64,000 bases of DNA from Pohlia nutans (GCA_022496805.1 CM040088.1:18259001-18323000); one strand, 5' to 3'. Positions 12,882 through 36,788 are shown, counted from the first letter of the stretch. Numbers and translations: made by a program. Notes: generated by a model from the letters alone, not told the origin.

Positions 12882-13741
12882 TATTGTAGCTACTAAAATA
12901 CAAGAAAAATTAGGAAAAATTATTAACCAGAACTAGGAGCTTGAACCAAATTTTGGGAGCCACCCTGAGTAAAATGAAAAATGAGGAAAAAGCCCTGCTC
13001 ATATATTGTGTGTTCATTAATATATATGTATTTATATATTCCAGAGTCCGGGAGGCCTGACTTCAGTTGTTGTATTGGTGCATTGACTTCACACGGTAGA
13101 GCAAGAAACCAACACGGCACTGTAGAAATCTGAATCATCTACACGGGAGAATTTGTTGGCTAGTCACATGCAGTGCATTTTTTTTTGTTCCTGGTGAATC
13201 TCAGCCAGATTTTCCCTAAGATCCTCCTTAGGGTCTCCTTCCATGTGCCCCCGGTGGGCAGAGATCGCACAACGAGAGTTCACCATGTGAGGACAAAAAC
13301 ATTTCTAGTGGTGATCGGTGTGCGCAGAAAGCGGACTTTCCTCTTCAACCATTTTGGTAAATTGTATTGGTGGGCTCAGTGCTTGGTTGAATCCCAAACT
13401 TTATCTTATTTTGTGTTCCACATCGAGTCTCAACATTAGTAGGAAATGTGTCGTTTTTCACTTACCATAAATGAAAAAGGAATGAAATTGCCCCGGGCAC
13501 ATGGTTGTGTCAATGCTCGTGAGTAGTTTTGGTCACAAGAAGACAGAAATATAAGCATAACATACAGTCACTGTTCACTGTTCCTACGAAATGGGGAATG
13601 AAAAACGACAAGTCTTCTACTAGTGCAAATAGTATGTTGGATTGCTCTACCCTAGGTGCACATCAGGAAGTGATTTTGGGCTCCCGGCATTGGTGAATGC
13701 AAAATTTCAAGACCCACTGATAGTCACATGGAAGGAGGTCC
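12882..13741. other. Intergenic, nothing recognised
   Basis: Contains short ORFs up to 88 codons (for example 13173-13439) without recognisable motifs. No RNA gene was seen. Confidence 0.4.
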
Positions 13742-13745
13742 TTAA

Positions 13746-13973
13746 CCCCTAAAGGACCAAGAAGCCTGAATTTTTTTATTAGCAGTTTTGAGTATGTTCT
13801 ATGTGGACTTCCTTTTGTTCAAATTTATTTGTTTTTTGACAACATATGCAGTGTTCTTCACTGATTCCAGTGATATGAAATTCAGCCTCATCTTAATTAT
13901 ATTTTTCATGATATAATCAATTGAATTTGTCACTTTAAAACCATGAATCCTTGGTCCTTCAGGAGTTCAGGGG
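13746..13973. mobile_element. TTAA-type MITE, family D, copy D2
   Basis: 228 bp, from CCCCTAAAGGACCAAGAAG to CCTTGGTCCTTCAGGAGTTC and AGGGG, flanked by TTAA at 13742-13745 and 13974-13977. Homologous to D1 throughout. Confidence 0.85.
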
Positions 13974-14213
13974 TTAAAAAGCATCATGTATGAAGAGTTG
14001 GGAGTTCAATTATCCTCCATAAAAAAAAATGCATTGGTCACATGTAGCATCCATCTTCCATTGGTGACTTGCCATCCATGATCATGAGAAATTTTTACTG
14101 TGTTGTCGGTTCATACGTATTCATGACATTCAAAATATTCTTGAATGTAATAAATGTTGTGATCTGCCTTAGCTTGTTATAAATGCTTTCATGTATCATT
14201 CTTGACCCTTTAA

Positions 14214-14753
14214 CCCTTTGACGCGCCAGCGTCCATATTCTGGACGCTGGATGATTTCTGACCCGTCCCTTCATCACATACTGTGATGTTTTTCATCTAT
14301 CCAAATTTCTCTTGATTCTTGTGCTAGTTGACTACCATTCGTACAGTATGGATCTTCAAAATAAGATAATGTGAATTTTTGAAAAATAACAAAAGTGGTT
14401 TATGTCAAGTTTCATTCTTAGTTCAAAAAATGAGACCTTAAACATGATTTTTCATAATAAGTAGAATCAAATAATGGAAACCATACCATCTTGTAGTGCA
14501 TGTTATTCCAATTTCATTAAAATATTTTTTGATTTTTTTGTGTTAATTTTGGATTTTAAATTGAATTTCAAGAGAAAACCTTGCAAAATTAATTAAAAAA
14601 TATTTATAATAAATATGATGAATCCAACCCTACAGATGTTATCTTCACATTGACATTTACAACTTTGCTTTGTACATCAACTCCATTTTTATTTTTCATC
14701 ATACATTTTATAACGAATCTTTGAAAACAGTGTTGAATCGGGACGTTAAAGGG
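14214..14753. mobile_element. TTAA-type MITE, family B, copy B1 (full length)
   Basis: 540 bp, from CCCTTTGACGCGCCAGCG to CGGGACGTTAAAGGG, with TTAA on both sides (14210-14213, 14754-14757). A subterminal hairpin GCGTCCATATTCTGGACGC sits near the left end. The interior is AT-rich and non-coding. Confidence 0.88.
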
Positions 14754-14757
14754 TTAA

Positions 14758-15323
14758 CCCCTAAATGTCACAGCGTACAGTTTTCAAACCCACTCTACGT
14801 TCTCATAAAATGCTTGGATGAGAGTCATTCAAATTTTTGGAAATATTTCACCAAGTTGTTGTCCTATCTAATGGTTGGATTTAGTCATACTTGAGTACAT
14901 ATTTTTTTTAAATTACAAATGTAGAAGTATGTCAAGTCGTTGACCAAGCCAAAATTGCATTGACTATAGTTCAAAAGTGGCCTTGCAAAAATGAGATCAT
15001 AGATTTAAGAAACACAAAAATTTCAAAGAATCACCACGTTTAAGAGTATCTGATTCCAAATTCATTCCAACAAATTTTACTCAAAAAGTATTCAAATTTT
15101 GTTTGTAATCGAATTTAGAAGGAATTTTTAATTTTAACTTTCAAAATTGATAATTCAATATTGGTGATCTAGTATTAGTGAATCGAGCTGTACGGATGGA
15201 ATCTAAAATTCAAAATCTAGAACTTTCATTTGTATATCAGTTCCAAAATATTCTTCTAAATAGTACTTTATGATGAATTTTCTCAAATTGTCAATTCTAG
15301 TGACACCCTGGTACATTTAGGGG
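14758..15323. mobile_element. TTAA-type MITE, family A, copy A2 (full length)
   Basis: 566 bp, from CCCCTAAATGTCACAGCG to GGTACATTTAGGGG, TTAA on both sides (14754-14757, 15324-15327). The left TTAA is shared with B1. Confidence 0.85.
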
Positions 15324-15865
15324 TTAACGTCCCAATTCAACATTGTTTTCAAAGATTTGTTATAAAATGTTTGATGAAAAAATAAAATGGAGTTGATGTT
15401 CACAACAAAGTTGTAAATATCAATGTGAAGATAACATCTGCACGGTTGGATTCATCATATTTTTCTATTAATATTTTTAAATTAATTTTGCAAGGTTTTC
15501 TCTTGAAATTCAATTAAGAATCCCAAATTAACACAATTTTTTTAATAAAATATTGTAATGAAATTGGAATAACATGCACTAAGAGATGGTATGGTTTCCA
15601 TTATTTGATTCTACTTATTTTGAAAAATCATGTTTAAGGTCTCACTTTTTGAACTAAGAATGAAACTTGATATAAACCAATTATGTTGTTTTTCAAAAAA
15701 TCATAATATCTTATTTTGAAAATCCGTACTGTAAAAATGATAGTCAACTAGCACAAGAACCAAGAAAAATTTGGATGGATGAAAACTGTCCATGTATGTA
15801 GTCAGGAGCATAGTTTGAATGTGTTCATCATCCACTATGTGGACGCAGGCGCCTCAAAGTGTTAA

Positions 15866-17600
15866 AAGTGCTTTGGATTAGTCCTTTTCCTACATTCCCT
15901 TTTTTACAACAAAAAATCTTGAATTTTAGGTTTACAATGTTGCTTTAGTTGAGGAATGATGCTTCTGTACTAGCACTTTAAAAAGAGACGAAGCTAAGGC
16001 TACTCAAGAACCTGGGGAAGGCACTCGCAAAATTTTCAAAACGACGAGATTGAAAAAATAGGGAATTTTTTTATTCATTTGAGATTCAATTTAGAAATCT
16101 TTTGGAAATAAAATAGGGGCCTCATAATGTCAAAAGTTGAATTATAAATAACATAGGGTTAATTTTTAAAATTTATAGAATATTTCTAAAAATATATCAT
16201 GGATACTCTAATAAATTATGGAATATTCTTTTATATCCATAGCCCCCAAATATATACATAGTTAACATATGTGTATACAGAAAATAACCATAAGTGTCCT
16301 CCTCGTGCTCAAGAATTCGAAGTTTACATAAGGGAATATAAATATAATTTCTTGTTTTATGATTTTTTTTATTTTCAAGAGCTTTCATATAAAGAAGAGA
16401 GAAAGAAGAATTTTAGATCCTAGAATTGGTTTGATGGGAGGATCCAATCACTTTGATAGTTTGATAGCTTGGCACTTCCTTCTTTCAAAACCAACATAAT
16501 AAGGAAGACCCATTCATTGTTCCAATGTACCTTCCACTTCATTTCTATAATTATTAGCCAAGGAAATTATTTGAATTTCTTGCTACAACAATTTTGGTAG
16601 GAATTAATTTAAATTTTCATGCATTTTTTTTTTAATTTTTTAATTTTTTAATTTTTTAATCTATCAAAGTTTGTAAGTAAAAATAGAAAATTATTCCAAA
16701 TTTTGTAGTTTATTTTCCATAAATTTTTCTCTACTTAATTGAGATTTATTTATACTATATATTTTTGAATTACTTATTGAAAATTTCATGTAAAAGCTAC
16801 AATAATCATGAATTGGGTGACGTGTTGGATTTATGCAAATATATCTCCTTCTGAAATGATGGATGTGGTGATACAAGTGATTTTTTATTTTTTTAAATTC
16901 TGCAAGGGGTCCCAGGGCTACAGTCACGAGGGTGAAGGTGCATCATTGGCTAATTTTCTGTTGTTGTGGTAAGACAATGGTGGGTACATCCTAGAATTGA
17001 AGTACATTGTTTTGGCTAATTAAAGTCATAAATATCACCTTGTAAATTATTGGTTAATTTTGCCAACAAGGGCTACTTCAAAATGCATTGTTTAAGTTTC
17101 GAGGTGTCCAGAGTTCGCACAACGAGAGCCCAATCCTAATTGGCGATCTCCTTGCAATGCTCTAAAACCACATTGTTCCTTGACACAGGCTACTTCCTGG
17201 AAGTTCCGATGCATGAACATGATAGTCTGACTACAGACCACTTGGCTACCAACAAAAATTCATTCAAGCTCAAGCTTCGAGCTACTATTCAATACTCTAA
17301 ACTTGACTACCACGCCTTCTTGACTGCGCAAATTCTACGATTTCTGGTTGAAAATTTCAATTTATTTTTTATTTTCCTTTGTTGTTGTTTTCTTTTGCAA
17401 GCTGAAATTAGCCAACCACTTCAAAATGTAATAAAAGAGCTATTTTTAGCTGTGAAAATCATTGGGTAATACATAGGAATAGGCTCTAGGTATTGTAGTC
17501 AAACTAACATTAGATTGAACATGGATGGTACATGCGAATAGGCTCTAGTAAGCATTGTAGTCACACCACTAGTAGAAATCTTGTCCAATGGAACATGACG
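15866..17600. other. AT-rich intergenic stretch, no gene seen
   Basis: The longest ORF (17140-17469, 109 codons) has no recognisable motif and is AT-biased like its surroundings. Confidence 0.4.
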
Positions 17601-17604
17601 TTCA

Positions 17605-18324
17605 CCCCTAAATGATAGAGGGGGTAAGGGCAAAACCTAGATGTGTTATAAAATGTTAATTCTGCAACTTTGATGAAGTTTGGTCCAATAAAGAAAATAA
17701 GAAGCATGATGTTTAGTAATTATCCATACGGTCAAACTTTCAAAACAAGTTTTAAACACTCATTTAATAAATTTAGAAGCATATATTGTTGAACATTCAT
17801 CAAAAATCTAATTTTTAGCTCAAGGAAGTCACTTAGTGTAAATTTTGGTATATGTGAGCGAACATAGGGTATTTGATAGGGGCTATGAAATAATTGGAAT
17901 ATTCTAATATTTATATTATATTTAGGGTATATTTTAGGAATATTTATAAAATATTCTCAAATTGATTTTAAAACACCGTATATTACTTCTAAAAATTTAT
18001 AAATTTTATCTCAAATGAATTAATAATAGCCTATATTTGTTCTCTCATGATTATCTAAATTTTTGATAGTGATTTCTCCAAGATTTTTAGTTTTAGAATT
18101 TGAAATTTGGTATGATACGTTAAAACTAGACATTCTATTCTAAAATTTTAAAAGGAATTTTTTTAAAAGGAGAGAACATCATCATTTTCCCAAAATAGTA
18201 AGTTTTAAAACACTAGGACAATGTTGAGGTGATTGTCTTTGAAAAATTCTCCCCGATGGAGTTTAACTTAGAATGACATGATTTAAATTAGGTTCAAAAG
18301 TAGACTTGATTTCCTATTTGAAAT
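17605..18324. mobile_element. TTAA-type MITE, family E, copy E1 (3' end lost)
   Basis: It starts CCCCTAAATGATAGAGGGGG after TTCA and aligns with E2 (30790-31859) up to about 18324, where a foldback element interrupts it. It preserves the unoccupied TTAA (in GGAGTTTAACTTAG) into which B3 inserted in E2. Confidence 0.72.
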
Positions 18325-19519
18325 GTGCACAAAATTATACACGCAATTCGCTATTTACGCACTTGACCATATAATCATGCACTTGGCCCTCAAGCGCTTT
18401 ACAATTTTTTTTTAAATTCTCTAAAAAATAGTGATTTTTGTCTTTCTACAATCCCTTACATTGTAAATAGAAAATTCATTTATTATTTTTTATCCTTTCT
18501 TTTATCTTTTCTCTTATCTTTTCTTTTATCATGTTTTCTTGTCTTCCTTTTTGTCTTTCTTCTTGTTGTTTTTTTTTTTTACCTTCTATTTTTTCTTCAT
18601 CCTTTTCTTTCCATTATTGACTCTTTTTGTGCAACCACACATCCCACACCCCCATCAAGGTTGTTTTTTTTTTTTTTTTTTGGGTGCTATTCTCGGCCGT
18701 TGGGTGCGCGGCTGCGCATCCTATCCCTTCCATCTCCCTTTCCTCTCCCTCTCCCTCCCCTCTCCTCATATATATAGAAGAGAGGAGAGGGAGAATGGAG
18801 AGGGAGAATGGAGAGGGAGAGGGAGAGGGAAGGGATAGGGTGCGCGGCCGCATCCAACGGCCGAGAAAAGCAAAAATTATAAATTATAAATAAATAAATA
18901 CAAATATATTTTTATTTTTATTTTTTAAATTAAATTTTTTCTTCGCAGCCATTTAAGATTCAACTGGTGGTTGTACCCACCCTGTTTTCTTTTTTGATTT
19001 TAATTTTAATTTTTTAAAGTAGGGTTCAACGGCACAAATGGCAAGCAAAACCCTAACAAAGAAGAAGAAGAAGAGGAAGAAGAAGAAGAAGAAAAGAACT
19101 TGCTATGAGTGTCGAATTCGCGGCTGTACAAGAAGAGCCAAAAATGGAAAGAAAAGAATGAAGAAAAAATAGAAAAAAAAAAAAACAAAAGACAAGAAGA
19201 AAGATAAGAAGGAAGACAAGAGGAAGACAAAAAAGAAGACAAGAAAGAAGACGAGAAAGAAAACAAGAGAAAAGAAAAGATAAAAGAAAAGATAAAGTTA
19301 AGGATAAAATAAAAATTAAAGTGAATTGTTTGTTAATAATATAAGTGACTGTAGAAAGACAAAAATTGTTGTTTTTTAGAAAACTTTTTAGCCAATTTTT
19401 TTTAAGCCAAATTTGCTCATGAAATGAGCGCACTTGGCCAGACCTTGAAAAATGCTCCTAAACCACTTGGCCAAGTGCATAAATAGCGAATTGCAAGTTA
19501 AAAATGTAGTTGATGCACC
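18325..19519. mobile_element. Long-TIR foldback element
   Basis: About 1.2 kb with inverted arms of roughly 250-300 bp. Outer arms: CAATTCGCTATTTACGCACT at the left, and its inverse near 19470-19497 at the right. Inner arms: GTCTTTCTACA followed by pyrimidine-rich DNA at the left, mirrored by purine-rich DNA and TGTAGAAAGAC at the right. The centre holds a second hairpin (18693-18864). Long TIRs suggest a Mutator-like or foldback element; I could not see a target duplication. Confidence 0.6.
18693..18864. repeat. GC-rich hairpin within the foldback element
   Basis: The left arm begins TCGGCCGTTGGGTGCGCGGC and the right arm ends GCATCCAACGGCCGA. The arms continue into CT-rich and GA-rich stretches meeting at TATATATA near 18770. 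It is about 172 bp, with a few mismatches. Confidence 0.8.
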
Positions 19520-20903
19520 AAGAGGAGTTGGTGGACCGTACCATACAAACGCCCTACTGTGGAGCTGGATCTAGGAGCTAGATTTTGGATCCGAGGTATT
19601 AAAGGAATTATATTCAAAAATGTAGGACCATCCAAGAAACTTGAGCTAGGCCTTGAAAAATGCCCCTCCAATAAAGATGTATGTAATTTTTATTCTCAAC
19701 TTGCAACATTAACAAGTTGTTGTGAGCTACAGAATGTATGAATGAGAGCCATGATTCTGTGCAAATGAAAGCTATAACAATTAATTCTAAACTAGTACAA
19801 GGTAGACTACCCTTCAATTACCCAATTAAGAAGTTGTGCTTGTATAATTTTGAAAGTCAAATTGGGATTATTATTGGTTCATAGATAAATGAAATTCATG
19901 AATAAAAACGCAAAAAACAAATAAAAATAAATTATAATTTATATGAATTTTGAAAGGAAAAAGATATCATATTCCACTTGTAATATATAGGTTGTGATTT
20001 TTTTAACACAAAAGAGTTATTCGTAAAGTGAGCTGAAGAGAGGGTTTTGGACCTGGATTTGAGAAAATTGTGTGACAGGCCCTAAAAGTGGAGCAGGTGT
20101 CTGTAGCTATTAAAAAACACAGGCATAAATCTTTTGAGGCACCGGTTTTGGTGAATTTTTTTTTTGCTCCTCTGTTTCGAGCGCGCCCCGGGAATCTGGC
20201 GTCGCGTCGTCAGAGAGGCCGAGAAAACCGCATCGAGCAAACGACCAAGCCCAGCTGCAACGTGGGCCATGCAGCGACGACGAACCTTGCAAGCACACCC
20301 AATTTAGACCAACCATGTCTGCAGCGTCCAGTTGGGCGTGAGTTTAGTGCCCCGGAATTCATGGCCTCTACTTTGTGTTTCTCCAATTTTTGATGAATAG
20401 TGCACTGATTTCCAACCCAAACACAAGCTTACTTTACGGATAACTCCAAAGAATATCATGAATTACAACTTAGAAGCACGAATTTTTCTCATTTGTAGAA
20501 ACCTCTCATTACATCACAAGTGGCCAATTTAGAGTCCTTGGGGATTACAAGTGGTCAATTTTAAATTCTTTGGGTGACGTTTGTTGAGGGCACCTACAAG
20601 ACTAGAATGGAGGTGGATAGTTACAAGTCATTCCACTTAAATTCAAAACACATTACAATTACAATTTCTACAAGAGTATGCCTGATACAACACCGTACTT
20701 GTGAAAGAAAATTACATACGCTCTTAGAGAGAATATTGTGTACACATGTGATTGGACATTTCCCTTGAAATGTGAACTTTTGAACTCATGTATGTTGGCT
20801 ACCTAAAGTGTGATACAACCAAATCTTTTCGTTTTTTTTGTAGGTAGAGTGACAAACACCCTGAAATGTAGCAAGGTAGGGCCGTAGTAGAAAAATGGAT
20901 AGA

Positions 20904-20960
<57 letters not shown>

Positions 20961-21237
20961 CTCCATTCATAAAATTATGTATTATAAGGCACTTTCATCC
21001 AAATAGTGATTTTCATTTTTTCTAATGTCAAAATAGTCACTCTCAAAATCAAATAAGATTATGGCTAAAATTTGTTAGAATTTTTTTTGAATGTAACTTT
21101 ATGGAGTCCCTCGTACAATTGTCCCTCTCTATTATAACATGTTTGGGAATACCTAACTTCAAGGTGACATGCATGGATTAATCACAGAAATGACTTGTCA
21201 CATGTGTCTTGCATGAAACAATAATAATATTGTCATA
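19520..21237. other. Intergenic, no gene recognised
   Basis: Includes a GC-rich block at about 20150-20340 (ORFs of 60-100 codons on both strands, none recognisable) and a (TA)n(TG)n microsatellite at 20907-20960. Confidence 0.4.
20907..20960. repeat. (TA)n(TG)n microsatellite
   Basis: About 20 TA units followed by about seven TG units. Confidence 0.95.
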
Positions 21238-21557
21238 TTAAGGTAACTATATCTAAAAGCGACCATTTCCTTAAAGCGTCCCTAGCTCAATCTTCCATAA
21301 TAAGTAGATTCTGACACCCTACTATTGATGAGAATGTGCACAATTTGAACATCAGAGTTTAGGGTCGCTTTAAAGTCAACCTATAGTCAACACTTTGGAA
21401 ATTCATAACTTTTTCATACGGTGTCCAAATAATGCATGCTAAAGTGCGTTGGAATCCTCTTGAACTTGCTATTAAGACCCACTCAAAATATTTTTTGTTT
21501 TATGTGTGTAAATAGACTCAGTTGGTAAGGTGGACGCTTTAAGGTATAGTTACCTTA
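21238..21557. mobile_element. MITE with TAAGGTAACTATA ends
   Basis: About 320 bp. The left end reads TTAAGGTAACTATATCTAAA and AGCG; the right end reads CGCTTTAAGGTATAGTTACC and TTA, an imperfect inverse. No coding potential; a single copy in the window. Confidence 0.6.
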
Positions 21558-22191
21558 TGGAGTGTCATTGTATGGAGGGTAGGCTACTGTTAGTATGAGA
21601 AGCTCCGAGTGTTGATGCACAAATCATTTGAAAGCCTTGATAGACACAAATCATTATGTGGGTCTTGAGGAATCGGTGACGCACATGCTGACGGTAGAGC
21701 TCCGCCAGGAAACTGCACCCGAAAGGACGTGATCTCTACACTCTCTACGTTCCACAGACTGAATTTGGAGCCAGGTTTACGCAAAACAATCTCAAAAAGA
21801 GTGTCGAAAATTACACTTATGGAGTCACAAGCAATTGTAAAAGTTCAGTAGAATAATAATAATAAGTTCGGTGATTTGTCAGATTCCTCACCTGACCTTG
21901 AAATGGCAACTTAGGATGAGAGAACGAGAGCGTCAAAGTTGAACCATTCTGTTGTGTGTGTGTGTGTGTTTTTTTTTTCCCTTTTTCTGCACTTCCATTG
22001 AAGGAGCCCTACTGATTATCTGTCGAAGCAAAAATAGAAAAGAGAGAGAGACAGTGATAGGATTCGAAACAGAATTGTCTCGGCTGTTGGCTGTCTTCTG
22101 TCTTGCTTCGGGTGATCGATCAGTGCGGTGCAGATGTGTAGATCATTCGATTGTTGCAGCATCAGAAATTATTAGTAAGAGTTGGACAGAC

Positions 22192-33628
<11,437 letters not shown>

Positions 33629-34476
33629 CCATTAATAGCCTTTAAGAGTTGGGAAGGCTTGAGAAGGTTATTGGATTGAGTCCTATGGAATCCAGAACTT
33701 AGAGATCTTTACTTTTTTGTTCATCAAAAGGCTAATAATGACAATACTTTGCCAATACTTTTTTTTTAAATCTTACTTTCTACAATGGCAGTTCCAATAT
33801 CCTTTCCAATTGTAGGGTTTTTACGAAATCTTGTTTTGTTGCTAGAGAACGGACCTGGCTAAGACAGCTCAAGAATGTTATGTGATATGACATAACAATA
33901 GTTAACCAATTAGTCACAAGTACAGGTTTCCTAGAGCTCTCATAAACAATATGTCTGAGTAATCTAGTGCTCAAGAATCTTCTAAAAGGTAAAACACCAT
34001 ACATAAGTTACATGGTAAATCACCCCTTACACATCTTCAAACAACCGAAATTTAACCAAATTAGATAAAGAAGCATATACTGTAGCTTCAAAAATTAATT
34101 ACAGTGCTAGAATTACAATGCTACAACTCAGGGATGCAGCCAAAAAGACCAGTTACAAAATCGAAAGTTGTGCTTTTGGAGGCCAGGCTCCAATACTCTG
34201 CTTCTAATTACTCGTTTTACAACACTGATCACCCCTATTTGATGCGATGATCTATCTGCCATATCCTCTCAATTTACAATTGCAAACTAGTAGTAACTTC
34301 ATGCGGAGCTGCACAGAGGATGAACCATCACTCAGCCACTAATTAAGTTCTACAAACTAACAAAACTCTCATCGAATAATATTCAGTATGCAAACGTACC
34401 CTAAACCGCAGAGCATTATCAGATTCAGTATCAGAAGTTGCCTTTAGCCTTGGGAGTACTTTTAAGGTGCAGACAC
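33629..34476. other. HXK 3' flank and LEA 3' flank, no gene seen
   Basis: Convergent 3' regions of the hexokinase and LEA genes; probably 3' UTRs. No clear polyadenylation signal was singled out. Confidence 0.4.
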
Positions 34477-34691
34477 CTGAAATCGCAATGTCATACATTC
34501 AGCTTGTATACACCTTCTTCCTCAATATGTACCTATTGTCAAGGAAAGAAGCATTTTTAGAACATCTATCAATAAAAAAATGACCCTTATAACCTTTCCC
34601 ATGTTCAACTACGTTGGCCCGTGCCAAAGTCCAACCCGAGAGTTCTGATAGTGAAATCATCCTCACATGTGTGCACGCACAGTATTATGTA

Positions 34692-34909
34692 CACACTATG
34701 TCTGGAAATATCTGTCCTAGTTTATGACGTGTTTTAACTTGATGCTTTTTTTTCTCAATACTCAAAAAATGGTTTATCATTAATAGTAATATGTAGTTTT
34801 TGTGTCACTCTCATTAGTTGAAATGGACAGGGCTCTCGTTTGAAGTATCAATCATAGGACAAATATTGAAAAAAAAAAAACTAGGACAATTGTTTTCGGA
34901 CAGAGGGGG
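34692..34909. mobile_element. Stowaway-like MITE, copy 3 (degenerate)
   Basis: About 218 bp. The right end CGGACAGAGGGGG is followed by TA; the left end is worn. The interior matches the copies at 12631 and 41716 (GTGTCACT and AACTAGGACAATTGTTTTC). It would lie inside the proposed 3' UTR intron of the LEA gene. Confidence 0.75.
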
Positions 34910-34957
34910 TATTATGTATGCTCAATAGCAGAAGTGGGGATTTTGGGTGTTCTTACC

Positions 34958-36327
34958 TTAGGCTTGAGCATCTTCGGTGGATTGGGCTGTTTTTTGCTTG
35001 ATGGAGTCCATCTTGGCCCCGGCGTCACCGCCCGTCTGCTTGGCAGCATCCTTGGACTCAGCGGCTTTGGTTTGGGCACCGCCCAGAACTTGGCCAGTTT
35101 TGCCCTTGAGGGCTTCCCAAGTAGAGGCAATGCGGGCTTGCATCTCGCCACCCTTTTGCTTCGCTTCCTGGGACTTCTCCGCCGCAGTGGCTGTGGTGTC
35201 CTCCCGCGCGGCTGCGGCCGTCTCCTTCGCGGCACCCGTGGTCTCGGCCGACTTGGCTTGCGCGGCCTGGCCCGTCTGCTGCGTGGCTCCCAGAAGCTCC
35301 GTGGCCTTCTGTTTCAAGCCCCCGAACCACGACCCCGCGCTGCCGGCAGCATCGGCCGACTTCACTCGCGCGTCTGCGGCCGACTCCTTGGCCTTCTCGT
35401 TCGCTGCGCCCGCGGCATCGGCCGACTTAACCTTGGCGTCCGCGGCCGTCTGCTGCGCCATACCCGTTCTCTGCTTCACGCCTTCCCATGCTTCGCCCGT
35501 TTTCTGCCCGGCCGTGTTCGCGTAACCCATCACAGTCTCCTTGGCACTCTGAGCAGCCGCCGCCACGGCACCCGTAGTTTGGTCCTTCTTTGCAGCGGCC
35601 GCGTCCGAGGCCGTCTGCGTCTTCTGCGCCGTGGTGTCCGCAGCTTTGTTAGCTCCCGCCTTCGTGTTCTCCGTTTGCTCACCCGCCTTGTTCAATGCTT
35701 GCTGCGACGCCTGTTGCGTGCCGATCCTCATCTGCTGCAGCTTGTCCATGGCTGCCTGGGTGTACTGCGACAGTGTCGACTGCAGTAGGGTTTCGAACCA
35801 CATCAGGATACCGTCATTTTTTCATTTTTTCAAGGGAGTCTCATTAGCGATTTGAAAATTGAAACTTGAAAAATAGATAGCATTTTTTGGCGATTTACAA
35901 AAAAATTACTACAAACACATTGCTCTCTATAGAGTTCTTGGAGCCCTATACATACCAATGATAAGGGAAGATTGTGGCGATATACTCCATTATTTAACAC
36001 AATTCTTCTTGTAGCAACATAATTTTACAAATAGCAAATTGACGGTATACAGCCACAAAGAAAAACACTAAGATTGTCCCTAAACAAAATGGGAGAGAAT
36101 TTCAGGACTGATAAAATTTCGTTCAACGAAACCCTAAGTGAGGTACGTACCGCAATGGTATTCTTCTTCTGGCCAGCGACATCAGCCTTCTGAGCACTCG
36201 CCTCCTTGTACCGATCCTGCGCGCCTCGCAACGCCGCCATCCCCTGCTCCTGTGCTGCCCCCCGGTACTGCCCGATCGTCTCCAACGTCGCGTCCGCTCC
36301 CTGCTGCGCCTTCCCTTCGTCGGCCAT
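34958..36327 (-). CDS. Late embryogenesis abundant (LEA_4/group 3-like) protein
   Basis: Predicted 332-residue, highly hydrophilic protein of the kind that protects cells against drying, acting in the cytosol or organelle matrix. Two exons (minus): 36327-36151 (59 codons) and 35779-34958; both junctions are phase 0. It is rich in Ala, Lys, Gln, Thr and Glu. It has repeated amphipathic 11-mer-like units such as DAKVKSADAAG and DARVKSADAAG, and AAKETAAAAREDTTA. There is no signal peptide, no transmembrane segment and no Cys. A good donor (GTAAGAACA) follows the stop by one base and an acceptor lies at 34477, so a 3' UTR intron 34956-34477 is plausible. An ABRE-type box lies upstream. The coding region is much more GC-rich than its surroundings. 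The family call is firm; the exact subgroup is not. Confidence 0.88.
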
Positions 36328-36607
36328 AGCCACGAATTCCCTCAAAAATTCTACAACAAAAACCACCCTAGTTCGCGAAAACAAAATTATGCACAGTCGA
36401 TGATCTTTCCAAACAATAACCACTTCTTCTGCAATCGATTAGTCAGTCACAGATTGATGTTAGATTTTCGATTCGAGAGGGCGGGGTTTTGAGAACTAAT
36501 AAAGTGCGTGAGTTGTGTGCAATGGGAATTGATGGTGATTTAATATCAATAGAAGCAACAAGTGGCTGACAGTAAGTGGCTTATGCCATCTGGCATCACC
36601 CCATTGT

Positions 36608-36617
36608 GCCACGTGTT
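36608..36617 (-). promoter_or_regulatory. ABRE/G-box of the LEA gene
   Basis: In gene sense the sequence reads AACACGTGGC, about 280 bp upstream of the LEA start codon. ACGTGGC-type boxes bind bZIP factors of the abscisic acid pathway and are common upstream of LEA genes. Confidence 0.65.
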
Positions 36618-36751
36618 GGGTCAGGACACGGTGATGAGTTTGAATGTCAACAATTGTGAAACGTGACCCTCATTGTCCCTCCCCCAACAAGCACCTCCAA
36701 CCGTCCAACATTGAGTGTTAAAGGATGTGGAGTCATTATATTATATTATAT

Positions 36752-36788
<37 letters not shown>

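Larger units (their letters stand above)
14206..15861. mobile_element. TTAA-type MITE, family B, copy B2, split by nested A2 and B1
   Basis: The first eight bases of B2 (CCCTTTAA) lie at 14206-14213. The rest resumes at 15328 (CGTCCCAATTC) and ends at 15861 before TTAA. Together the parts make about 542 bp, matching the 540-bp full length of B1 and B5. Two other elements, B1 and A2, occupy the TTAA inside B2's terminal repeat. Confidence 0.78.

Noticed and set aside
17140..17469. 109-codon ORF
   Set aside because: No motifs, AT-biased composition like the neighbouring intergenic DNA, and no splice context.
18539..19433. Ser/Phe-rich and Lys/Arg-rich ORFs up to 126 codons
   Set aside because: They are translations of polypyrimidine/polypurine tracts in the arms of a foldback element, not genes.
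21590..21784. Possible divergent coding exon upstream of hexokinase
   Set aside because: A 64-codon ORF without motif or clear splice sites.
21952..22191. Upstream in-frame extension of hexokinase starting at 21952
   Set aside because: The ATG lies in a GT microsatellite, and the residues (Cys/Val/Phe repeats) do not look like an anchor or transit peptide; the ATG at 22192 was preferred.
34934..35788. 284-codon plus-strand ORF opposite the LEA gene
   Set aside because: It is the antisense shadow of the GC-rich, repetitive LEA coding exon; the minus-strand reading has LEA repeats and proper splice sites.
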